64,000 nucleotides of DNA from Chitinophaga chungangae (GTDB taxonomy: Bacteria > Bacteroidota > Bacteroidia > Chitinophagales > Chitinophagaceae), in assembly GCF_017742215.1 (NCBI RefSeq), contig NZ_JAGHKP010000002.1:466647-530646 (forward strand), written 5' to 3'. Below are positions 8,301-15,298 of the stretch, one piece after another. The notes under the pieces are model-generated. The model saw nothing but the letters and a program-made list of their open reading frames with translations, searched no databases and was not told the DNA's origin. How positions within the stretch are numbered: position 1 is the stretch's first letter; each line of letters begins with the position of its first letter. Position numbers and translations under genes: made by a program.

Positions 8301-8856
8301 TGTTTTCTACAATCCTCACAACAGGGAACAAATCACTTTCCTTCACACGCATGCCAGCAGCAACGGCGCATACCTGCGCATCGCGGCGGTAGTGGGCGCC
8401 GGCGGGGAACAGGCGGGCGGCGCGCTCCGGCATTTTCATCCCCTGCAGGAAGAAAAATTCATCGTGCATTCGGGTTTGCTGTGCATGTACGTTAAAGGCG
8501 GGAAAAAGATCTTCAAAGCCGGCGACACCGTGGTGATACCAGCCGGCGTGCCGCACCGGTGGCGGAATTGCAGCTACACCGAGCCTTTGCATTTTACGTA
8601 CGAAATTGCGCCGGCCATGCAATGGGAAATGGTGATAGAAACATTGTGGGCGCTGGCGCAGAAAGGCGCCGTTCGGGAAAATGGCAGCGCCTCATTTTTG
8701 CAGCTTGCCGTTACGCTCGATCATTTCAGGGAGCATTTTTATTTCGCGGGTCTGCCCGTGCCGCTGCAGCGCGTAATATTCAGGCTCGGCGCCGTAATCG
8801 GCAGAAAGCTGGGACTGAAGCCACATCATAAATATCGTGGCGTGGACGGGCTATAA
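8284..8856 (+). CDS. Cupin-2 domain protein
   Basis: 190 residues beginning MIRPGSVFYNPHN, the usual opening of small Bacteroidota cupins, which fixes the start although it lies inside an inverted repeat. Cupin motif 1 is HFHPLQEEKFIVHSG and motif 2 is PAGVPHRW, giving the His/Glu set for a metal site. The 70-residue C-terminal extension (hydrophobic, ending LGLKPHHKYRGVDGL) is not part of the cupin fold. Substrate unknown. It follows aqpZ by 70 bp on the same strand. Confidence 0.8.
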   Translation: MIRPGSVFYNPHNREQITFLHTHASSNGAYLRIAAVVGAGGEQAGGALRHFHPLQEEKFIVHSGLLCMYVKGGKKIFKAGDTVVIPAGVPHRWRNCSYTEPLHFTYEIAPAMQWEMVIETLWALAQKGAVRENGSASFLQLAVTLDHFREHFYFAGLPVPLQRVIFRLGAVIGRKLGLKPHHKYRGVDGL

Positions 8857-8961
8857 TGCCTGATGGCGCTGGGGGAGATTTCTTCCTAAGTGCAATGAGC
8901 TTTCGGGGAAAAAACAGTCATAGGTTTAACAGTTATATACCTCCGGGGTAGGTTATTTCAG

Positions 8962-8992
8962 AAAAAAAGCCGCACAGTTCCCTGTGCGGCTT
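8962..8992 (-). terminator. Intrinsic terminator of metE
   Basis: Stem GCCGCACAG / CTGTGCGGC (8969-8977, 8982-8990) with a TTCC loop; on the minus strand it is followed by seven U, directly after the metE stop. Confidence 0.85.
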
Positions 8993-8999
8993 CCCTGTT

Positions 9000-11306
9000 T
9001 TATGCGGGCACGTTCAAAACGATCTTTTCCCTCGCAGCCCTGGCGGCGAGCACCATGTTCTCCAGCGCGGCGCGCGTTTCCGGCCATTTGCGGGTTTTGA
9101 GGCCGCAATCCGGGTTTACCCAAAGGTTTCGCAGCGGCAGCAGCTCCGCTGCCTTTTCCAGCAACCGCACCATCTCTTCCACACCCGGCACGCGCGGCGA
9201 GTGAATGTCGTACACGCCCGGCCCGATCTCGTTGGGATATTTAAAATCCGCAAACGCTTCCAGCAGCTCCATTTGCGAGCGCGACGTTTCTATCGTGATC
9301 ACATCGGCGTCCATCGCGGCAATGTGCGCGATAATATCGTTGAACTCGCTGTAGCACATATGCGTATGCACCTGCGTATCGTCTCTCACGCCGGAAGCCG
9401 CTACCCTGAAGGATCTTACGGCCCATTGCAGGTATGCGTCCCGGTCTGCTTTCCGCAGCGGCAGCCCTTCGCGGATAGCCGGTTCATCTATCTGGATGAT
9501 GCCGATGCCCGCGTTTTCCAGCGCCACCGCTTCATCGCGTATCGCCAGCGCTATCTGGTCCGTGGTAAGGGAACGCGGCTGGTCGTTGCGCACAAAAGAC
9601 CATTGCAAAATAGTAACCGGCCCGGTAAGCATCGCTTTCATGGGCCGCTTCGTACACGATTGCGCGAACTTCGTCCAGCGGAGCGTCATGTCCGCGGGGC
9701 GGCTCACGTCGCCGTAGATCACGGGCGGTTTTACGCAGCGGCTGCCGTAGCTCTGCACCCAGCCGTTTTTGGTGAACGCAAAACCTTCGAGCATTTCCCC
9801 GAAATATTCCACCATGTCGTTTCGCTCGAATTCGCCGTGCACGAGCACGTCCAGCCCAAGTTCCTCCTGCAGCCGGATCGTTTTTTCGGTAGCCTGTTCC
9901 AGCGCGGATTCATATTGTTCGTTGGTGACCTGGCCTTTGCGCCATTGCGCGCGCAGTTGCCGGATGTCGTCCGTTTGGGGGAACGAGCCGATGGTGGTGG
10001 TGGGGAACAGCGGCAGGTTAAAACGCGCTGACTGTAGTTGCTGCCGGTGCGGGAATGCGCTTTCCCGTTGCGCGTCTTTTTCCGTAATGCCCGCTGTACG
10101 GGCTTTTACGGCCGGCTTATGAATCCGGTCAGACGCCGCTCGTGCCGCAATGGCCTGGCGGTTCAGTTCAAGCGGGCTGTTGTTGCCCTGGAAAATTTCG
10201 TTGAGCGCGTTCACTTCTTCGAGTTTCTGTTTGGCAAAAGCCATCCAGGATCTCATTTCGTCATCCAGCTCCGTTTCGAGGCTGAGATCGGCGGGCGTGT
10301 GCAGCAGCGAGCACGACGGCGCGATCATCACCCGGTCTTCTCCCAATACTTCTACCGCTTTTCGTATGTACTTCAGCGATAGTTCGTAGTCATTTTTCCA
10401 AATGTTCCTTCCATCCACCACTCCCAACGACAAAGAGGTTTTCGGCGGCAGCAGGGGCAGCAGTTCGTCCAGCTGCAGCGGCGCGCGCACCAGGTCGATA
10501 TGCAGGCAACAAACTGGCAGATTGGCAGCCAGCGCGGCATTGTCCTGCAGCCCTTCAAAATAGATGGCCAGCATCAACTTGAGGCCTTTGCATCGTTTGG
10601 CGATCTCCGCATAGGCGTGGCGATACGCTTCTTTTTCCGCTTCGCTGAGGTCCATGGCCAGGAAAGGCTCGTCCAGCTGCACCCAAACAGCGCCCTGTTC
10701 CTGCAATTTTTGCAGCGCGCTGATGTATACGGGCAGCAAATTTTTCAGCAGCTCGATACGACGAAAGCCGGTTTCTTTTTCCTTGCCAAGCAGCAAATAA
10801 GAGACGGGGCCGATCAACACCGGCTTGGGAGTGACGCCGAGCGTGTGTTTGGCGGCGTCAAAGGCGTTGAACACCTTGTTGCTCAGCAGGCGGAACTGCT
10901 GGTCTTTTTTAAACTCTGGAACGATGTAGTGGTAATTGGTGTCAAACCACTTTGTCATTTCCATGGCGGTAATGTCCAGCCCCCGCTGCTGGTAACCGCG
11001 CGCCATGGCGAAATACAGATCGATCTCGGCATTTTCCGCCACGTCTGTTACCACGGGCGCATACCGGTCGGGCACGGCGCCGAAGAGCAGGGTGGCGTCG
11101 AGCACCTGGTCGTAAAAACTGAAATCGTTGCAGGGGATAAGGTCCATGCCGGCGGCCTGTTGCAATTGCCAGTGTTCTTCCTGCAGCCGTTTGGCGGTCA
11201 CGAATAGCTCACTGCGGCCAATGCGGCCCTGCCAGTAGCTTTCACAGGCTTTTTTAAGCTGTCTTTGGGCTCCCATGCGCGGGTAGCCGAGGTTGTGTTT
11301 AAGCAT
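9000..11306 (-). CDS. metE: Cobalamin-independent methionine synthase
   Basis: About 768 residues. Transfers the methyl group of 5-methyltetrahydropteroyltri-glutamate to homocysteine, the last step of methionine synthesis. The N-terminal half starts MLKHNLGYPRMG, matching family N-termini, so I prefer the ATG at 11306 over the ATG at 11312. The catalytic C-terminal half holds zinc ligands in VHTHMCYSEF (His, Cys) and WVNPDCGLKTR (Cys). It is preceded by a cobalamin riboswitch, so it should be repressed when B12 is plentiful and a B12-dependent MetH (not in this window) can work. Monocistronic with its own terminator. Confidence 0.97.
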   Translation of the reverse strand: MLKHNLGYPRMGAQRQLKKACESYWQGRIGRSELFVTAKRLQEEHWQLQQAAGMDLIPCNDFSFYDQVLDATLLFGAVPDRYAPVVTDVAENAEIDLYFAMARGYQQRGLDITAMEMTKWFDTNYHYIVPEFKKDQQFRLLSNKVFNAFDAAKHTLGVTPKPVLIGPVSYLLLGKEKETGFRRIELLKNLLPVYISALQKLQEQGAVWVQLDEPFLAMDLSEAEKEAYRHAYAEIAKRCKGLKLMLAIYFEGLQDNAALAANLPVCCLHIDLVRAPLQLDELLPLLPPKTSLSLGVVDGRNIWKNDYELSLKYIRKAVEVLGEDRVMIAPSCSLLHTPADLSLETELDDEMRSWMAFAKQKLEEVNALNEIFQGNNSPLELNRQAIAARAASDRIHKPAVKARTAGITEKDAQRESAFPHRQQLQSARFNLPLFPTTTIGSFPQTDDIRQLRAQWRKGQVTNEQYESALEQATEKTIRLQEELGLDVLVHGEFERNDMVEYFGEMLEGFAFTKNGWVQSYGSRCVKPPVIYGDVSRPADMTLRWTKFAQSCTKRPMKAMLTGPVTILQWSFVRNDQPRSLTTDQIALAIRDEAVALENAGIGIIQIDEPAIREGLPLRKADRDAYLQWAVRSFRVAASGVRDDTQVHTHMCYSEFNDIIAHIAAMDADVITIETSRSQMELLEAFADFKYPNEIGPGVYDIHSPRVPGVEEMVRLLEKAAELLPLRNLWVNPDCGLKTRKWPETRAALENMVLAARAAREKIVLNVPA

Positions 11307-11329
11307 ACGCATCAAACTTTTTGGTTAAA

Positions 11330-11349
11330 ACATTAATGTGCATTAATGC
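11330..11349. promoter_or_regulatory. Two abutting 10-bp palindromes before metE
   Basis: ACATTAATGT and GCATTAATGC lie side by side, sharing the core CATTAATG, about 24 bp from the metE start. They could be a protein site or affect translation initiation. A related palindrome, GTTAATG-CC-CATTAAC, lies at 11727-11742. Confidence 0.4.
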
Positions 11350-11468
11350 TCCTTACAGTTTCCGGTACGCTTTCAGGAATTGTGTAGAAGATAAGGAATG
11401 AAGAGGCACGACGGGACATGCCCATCCGTTCCCGACTACTGCTTCAAATCGCGAAAGCATTTGTCTTC

Positions 11469-11644
11469 ACAGCGGGCAAGTATCCTGGCTTGTAACATTA
11501 CTACCGTCCTTCTCACCCCGTTCAGGTCGGGGGCAATGGACATTACCGGCAATAATTCAGGTACGTTACTTACAGTTGCGCGACAGCCCGTGATTTGCAC
11601 ACGGTTCCTTATTAAAGGCGGTTTTCACCGCCTGCCACGCTGTG
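11469..11644 (-). promoter_or_regulatory. Cobalamin (B12) riboswitch controlling metE
   Basis: Read on the minus strand, the closing stem is ACAGCG(U)GGCAGG pairing with CUUGCCCGCUGU. Inside are GGAACCGUGUGCAAAUCACGG, CUGUCGCGCAACUGUAAG and, near the 3' end, CAAGCCAGGAUACUUGCC, in the order and spacing of the cobalamin class (compare AGGGAA, CGCNACUGU and GCCAGGAGACCUGCC motifs). The expression platform is the 160 nt before metE; I see a weak hairpin there but no clear U-rich terminator. Confidence 0.93.
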
Positions 11645-11676
11645 GAAAGAATGAATAAAAGTAAAGAACTCGGCAA

Positions 11677-11684
11677 CAAAGATA
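11677..11684 (-). promoter_or_regulatory. TATCTTTG minus-7 promoter element for the riboswitch-metE transcript
   Basis: On the minus strand TATCTTTG matches TAnnTTTG exactly and lies 33 nt before the riboswitch P1 stem. No well-spaced -33 TTTG is visible. Confidence 0.6.
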
Positions 11685-11726
11685 GGAAGGTGAGCGTTCA
11701 ATTCCTACTGACACAAACGCATGAAC

Positions 11727-11742
11727 GTTAATGCCCATTAAC
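11727..11742. promoter_or_regulatory. Inverted repeat GTTAATG-CC-CATTAAC upstream of the metE promoter
   Basis: Perfect 7-bp arms, 2-bp spacer, about 43 bp upstream of the -7 element at 11677-11684. It shares the TTAATG/CATTAA core with the palindromes at 11330-11349. A position near -50 would suit an activator. The rest of 11743-11880 shows nothing recognisable. Confidence 0.4.
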
Positions 11743-11884
11743 CAAAACCGATTTTGGCACAGTATGTGCAAATGTCATTTTATACCGTTTAACCGTATAC
11801 GCCCTGCACCTGTGGCCTGGCCATGAAAGCAACAGTATACCTGTATACACGTCTCGAATTAATCAATAATCCATTTAGCAGCAT

Positions 11885-11908
11885 AAGAAAAAGCCGGAAA
11901 ACCGGCCT
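11885..11908 (-). terminator. Terminator-like hairpin on the minus strand with no minus-strand gene before it
   Basis: On the minus strand: GCCGG-TTTT-CCGGC followed by TTTTTCTT. The nearest upstream minus-strand gene ends at 15299, about 3.4 kb away, so it would end only a short unannotated transcript. Confidence 0.5.
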
Positions 11909-11962
11909 GGGAGAATTATGTCAAAATAAGATATGCTGCTTGGATGAACCATGTTTTTGTAT

Positions 11963-12331
11963 ATGAAAAGGATATTGGTAATCGTGGATGATCTACTGAT
12001 GATTCATGTGATAGAACTGCTTTTACATAAGGAGGGACACGACGCGGACCTTGCCTATAACGGAAAAGAAGCCGCTCTTTTGCTCAGTGTGCGCGAGTAC
12101 GATCTCGTGATCGCAGACCTGAAGCTCCCCTTTCCGCATTTGCAGGAAATGACCGCCATGTTGCAATCCCGGCAGCAACTGCGCCCGTTCCCCGTGCTCG
12201 CCATTATTCCCGCGGCTTTCCTGACCGGCACCGTCAGCAGCTGGTTCGGCATCGAAGCGGATGAAACTGTTGTCCGGCCTTTCTGCCCATTCGAGTTAAC
12301 CGACACGATCAACCGCCTTTTGGGGCGTTGA
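11963..12331 (+). CDS. Single-domain receiver protein with altered active site
   Basis: 122 residues from the ATG at 11963 (an earlier ATG at 11951 is possible). It is a lone CheY-like receiver: acidic pair Asp9-Asp10 and putative phospho-acceptor Asp52 (VIADLKLP) are present. The conserved Thr/Ser after beta-4 is replaced (LAIIPA), and the conserved Lys is Arg105 (VVRPFCPF instead of the usual hKPF). It could still be phosphorylated weakly or act as a pseudo-receiver. No output domain and no adjacent kinase. A strong terminator follows. Confidence 0.8.
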   Translation: MKRILVIVDDLLMIHVIELLLHKEGHDADLAYNGKEAALLLSVREYDLVIADLKLPFPHLQEMTAMLQSRQQLRPFPVLAIIPAAFLTGTVSSWFGIEADETVVRPFCPFELTDTINRLLGR

Positions 12332-12337
12332 CCGCTG

Positions 12338-12368
12338 GCAGGCCCGGTTTTCCGGGCCTGCGTTTTTT
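12338..12368 (+). terminator. Intrinsic terminator after the receiver gene
   Basis: Perfect 10-bp stem GCAGGCCCGG / CCGGGCCTGC, TTTT loop, followed by six T. Confidence 0.9.
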
Positions 12369-12404
12369 ACCGCAAAACCGCTCCGGAATCCCGATATTAG
12401 CAAC

Positions 12405-12620
12405 ATGGAACCTTTTTCCGTTACCCTTGGCGACCAGGTTTACGAGATCACCCCCTATGTAAAGGGTTATTCCGTTTCCTTTCATATCGACCTCCCCGCC
12501 AGCCGCATTTCTTTTGAGCTCGACGAGGAAGATAACCTCCGCGCCGTTACCAGCGGCGAACCTGTTGCCCCCTCCCTGATCGGACAGCTCGCCGATGCGA
12601 TTGTACGGCACTTTGCCTGA
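12405..12620 (+). CDS. Small acidic protein of unknown function
   Basis: 71 residues, no signal peptide or membrane segment, acidic middle (SFELDEEDNLRA). It lies between the receiver terminator and the umuC promoter, 43 bp before umuC on the same strand, and the umuC -33 box falls inside its last codons. I do not recognise the family. Coding potential is moderate: full-length frame with a downstream gene in the same direction. Confidence 0.55.
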   Translation: MEPFSVTLGDQVYEITPYVKGYSVSFHIDLPASRISFELDEEDNLRAVTSGEPVAPSLIGQLADAIVRHFA

Positions 12621-12661
12621 AATGCCAATATTTTTAGCTAAATTTGCTAATAATACTAGCA
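12612..12661 (+). promoter_or_regulatory. umuC promoter with overlapping inverted repeat
   Basis: TTTG (12612-12615), 23-nt spacer and TAAATTTG (12639-12646) fit the Bacteroidota promoter. The repeat TGCTA-N7-TAGCA (12645-12661) begins in the -7 element and ends 2 bp before the umuC ATG, where a repressor would block transcription. An SOS-type operator is plausible, but the Bacteroidota LexA site is not known to me well enough to assign it. Confidence 0.5.
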
Positions 12662-12663
12662 TT

Positions 12664-13923
12664 ATGATAGCCCTGGTGGATTGTAATAATTTTTACGTCA
12701 GCTGCGAAAGGCTTTTTAACCTCGACGTGCTCACCCGCCCCGTGGTGGTGCTCGGTAACAACGACGGCTGTGTGGTGGCGCGGTCCGAAGAGGCCAAAGC
12801 ACTTGGCATCGCGATGGGCGAGCCTGCTTTTAAGGTCAGGGAGCTGCTGGAAAAACACCACGGCGCCATGTTTTCCTCCAATTATACGCTATATGGAAGC
12901 CTCAGCGACCGGGTCATGCGCATCCTGTCCAGGTATACGCCCAACATGGAAGTGTACAGCATAGACGAAGCTTTTCTCGACCTTTCCGGCATGAAAGACC
13001 TGGCGGGCATTGCTGCGCGCATTCGCAAAAATATTTTCGACGAACTGGGCCTGCCCGTGTCGGTAGGCGTAGCGCCCACCAAAACGCTGGCCAAAATGGC
13101 GAACCGTTATGCCAAAAAACATCACCGGCAATCCGGTGTTTGGGTGCTGGACAACGAGGAAAAGACCCGGGACGTGATGGCCATTACCCCAGTGGAAGAC
13201 ATCTGGGGCATCGGCACGCAATATGCGGCAAAGCTGCGCAAAAACGGGTTCAATACCGCGCTGGAATTGTCCAAAGCGCCGGACGACTGGATCAGGAAAG
13301 AATTTACCGTGGTGGGCCTTCGGCTGGTGCATGAATTGCGCGGCGTTCGGTGCATTGTTTTGCAGGAAGAAGAAGCCAGGAAAAAAGGTTTCTGCGTCGC
13401 CCGTTCCTTCGGGCAGCTGCTGACGGAAAAAGACGATATCCGTCAAGTGCTGGCCGGTTACACGTCGATCTGCGCCCGGAAGCTGCGACAGCAGCAGAGT
13501 TGCACCGCCGCTATCCAGGTTTTCCTTTCCACGGATCATTTCAGGAGCCAGGACAAACAATACCATAAATCCGTCACGCTGCACCTTCCCGTGCCGGGCA
13601 ATAGCACACCGGCGCTGCTGGGGCCGGCAATGGACGGGCTGGACAGGATCTTCCGGCCGGGATATAATTATAAAAGGGTCGGTATCCTTACTTTCGATCT
13701 CGTGCCTGAAAATTCCGTACAGCAGCATCTTTTTTCCGAAACCGACAGCGCACGCGAATCAAAGCTGATGAAAGCGCTCGACAGCATTCAGCGTCACTAT
13801 CGCGGCAATCAGCCCGTGAAATTCGCGGTGCAGGGCCAAAGCACAAAAGGAAGCCTGAAGCAGGGAAAATTATCGAAACGTTTTACGACGCGGTTGCTGG
13901 AAATACTGCGGATTAAAATATAG
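12664..13923 (+). CDS. umuC: Y-family DNA polymerase V catalytic subunit UmuC
   Basis: 419 residues from the ATG at 12664, just after the promoter. The catalytic start MIALVDCNNFYVSCERLFN and the acidic motif VYSIDEAFLD supply the metal-binding carboxylates. Thumb and little-finger regions follow, then a UmuC-specific C-terminal segment (DUF4113-like, ending LSKRFTTRLLEIL). It performs error-prone synthesis across DNA lesions. Family members are normally next to umuD; no umuD is found here. The SRAP gene 600 bp downstream supports a DNA-damage role for this stretch. Confidence 0.93.
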   Translation: MIALVDCNNFYVSCERLFNLDVLTRPVVVLGNNDGCVVARSEEAKALGIAMGEPAFKVRELLEKHHGAMFSSNYTLYGSLSDRVMRILSRYTPNMEVYSIDEAFLDLSGMKDLAGIAARIRKNIFDELGLPVSVGVAPTKTLAKMANRYAKKHHRQSGVWVLDNEEKTRDVMAITPVEDIWGIGTQYAAKLRKNGFNTALELSKAPDDWIRKEFTVVGLRLVHELRGVRCIVLQEEEARKKGFCVARSFGQLLTEKDDIRQVLAGYTSICARKLRQQQSCTAAIQVFLSTDHFRSQDKQYHKSVTLHLPVPGNSTPALLGPAMDGLDRIFRPGYNYKRVGILTFDLVPENSVQQHLFSETDSARESKLMKALDSIQRHYRGNQPVKFAVQGQSTKGSLKQGKLSKRFTTRLLEILRIKI

Positions 13924-14041
13924 ATGCACAGCCCGATTGATGATTGTATGTATGTGCCGGAAAAAGAAACGTCGATGAATGCGGCGCCGCGAACCGAACC
14001 GTACACAAAAGGAAGTTGAAACAGAAATCAAATGTCAAACA

Positions 14042-14524
14042 ATGCACAACCCGCTCTACATATTGGATATCAAAATCCTGGACGCGCTCATTCTGGCGGG
14101 GTATTCGTATTTCGTGCGCCAGTCGTACCCGCGCGGCATGCAGCGGGACATAAAAGAATCCTTCGTGATCACGCATTACCGGTCTGCAGCCGAAGCCCGT
14201 ACGCATTATGAAACGATACTGACAGACCAGCGCAGGTATATTTATGACATTCGTAATCCGGCCGGCAAAGAAAAACTGTATCATGCCGCTACGCAGCCCG
14301 GCGGGTATCGCGTTTATATCGCTTTGCTGAAAGACCAGGAATGGAAGCCCGGGCCTATGTTCAAAGCGGAGATCAAACGTTTTATGCGGCTGCACTGCAG
14401 GCTGCCTGAAGGTCGTGAGAAAGGTACCGTGGTGCTTCACATGCAGTTTGGAGAACTTTTGCTTACATTGCCATTTCTTAAAGACGGATCACCGGTTCCC
14501 CTTTCCCAAATAGAAAAAATATAA
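14042..14524 (+). CDS. Unknown protein in the umuC-SRAP group
   Basis: 160 residues from the ATG at 14042 (MHNPLYILDIKILDALILAG); the frame is open from about 13979 but the upstream part is basic and unlike a protein start. No signal peptide; mixed basic/hydrophobic composition. It ends 5 bp before the SRAP start, so the two are probably co-transcribed and may act together in lesion handling (inference from position). I do not recognise the family. Confidence 0.65.
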   Translation: MHNPLYILDIKILDALILAGYSYFVRQSYPRGMQRDIKESFVITHYRSAAEARTHYETILTDQRRYIYDIRNPAGKEKLYHAATQPGGYRVYIALLKDQEWKPGPMFKAEIKRFMRLHCRLPEGREKGTVVLHMQFGELLLTLPFLKDGSPVPLSQIEKI

Positions 14525-14529
14525 CGAAC

Positions 14530-15279
14530 ATGTGTTACGACCTTGCCTTTGCCAGCACCATCGAATCAGTATATCAATACCTGCCCGACCTGAAAGACAT
14601 GGGCCCGTTCGATTTCCACTTCGAGCCCACTTTTCATAAAGTAGGGCAAGCCTATCCCAAATGGCCGGTGGTGGTAAATACCAACGGCGCGGTCAAACTC
14701 ATGAAGTTCGAATGGGGCGTGATTGCCAATTACATGAAAACGCCGGAAGAGATCAAAAAAGGCCGCAAATGGATGGTGAACGCACGCTCCGAAAAGGTGC
14801 TGGATACAAAAGCGTACTGGAGCCGCATCCGCCGAACGCGTTGCCTCGTGCCCGCCACGGGGTTTTTCGAGCACCGCGAAATTCCCGGCTGGAAAAACAA
14901 GGTGCCGTATTACATACATCTCAAAAACCGGGAAATATTTTTTATCGCCGGGCTGTATACCTATTCACATCTTCCCAACCCAGAAACCGGCGAGCTGCCC
15001 GGCACTTTCACCCTGCTCACCCGCGATGCCAACGACTTGATGAGCCGCATCCACAACGGCGGCGACAATGCCGGCCGCATGCCGCTGATCCTGCCCGTGG
15101 AATATGAAAAAGAATGGCTCAACCCCACGCTGTCCGACGAAGGCATCCAGCGCATCCTCAATTATTCTCTCCCGTCTGACGAAATGGAATACTGGACGGT
15201 CAATTCCGTACGCAAAGCAAAACCCGACGATGAAGGAGTGATCGAAAAAGTGGAGTACGCCGGGCTGCCGGCGTTGTAA
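14530..15279 (+). CDS. SRAP-domain (YedK/HMCES-like) abasic-site protein
   Basis: 249 residues. Cys2, exposed after Met removal, forms a thiazolidine crosslink with abasic sites in single-stranded DNA. Supporting active-site residues are Asn84 (NARSEK), Glu114 (GFFEH) and His175. The His is normally followed closely by RMP; here the segment is IHNGGDNAGRMPLIL, a several-residue insertion. Clustered with umuC, consistent with the name SOS-response-associated peptidase. Spacing of 5 bp from the upstream gene implies one operon. Confidence 0.93.
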   Translation: MCYDLAFASTIESVYQYLPDLKDMGPFDFHFEPTFHKVGQAYPKWPVVVNTNGAVKLMKFEWGVIANYMKTPEEIKKGRKWMVNARSEKVLDTKAYWSRIRRTRCLVPATGFFEHREIPGWKNKVPYYIHLKNREIFFIAGLYTYSHLPNPETGELPGTFTLLTRDANDLMSRIHNGGDNAGRMPLILPVEYEKEWLNPTLSDEGIQRILNYSLPSDEMEYWTVNSVRKAKPDDEGVIEKVEYAGLPAL

Positions 15280-15298
15280 TTACGTATAACCGGCTACG

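Noticed and set aside
11398..11658. 86-codon plus-strand frame opposite the metE leader
   Set aside because: It is the complement of the cobalamin riboswitch, which explains the sequence.
11677..11950. Additional riboswitch upstream of the receiver gene
   Set aside because: Only short palindromes and a minus-strand terminator are present; no known aptamer motif.
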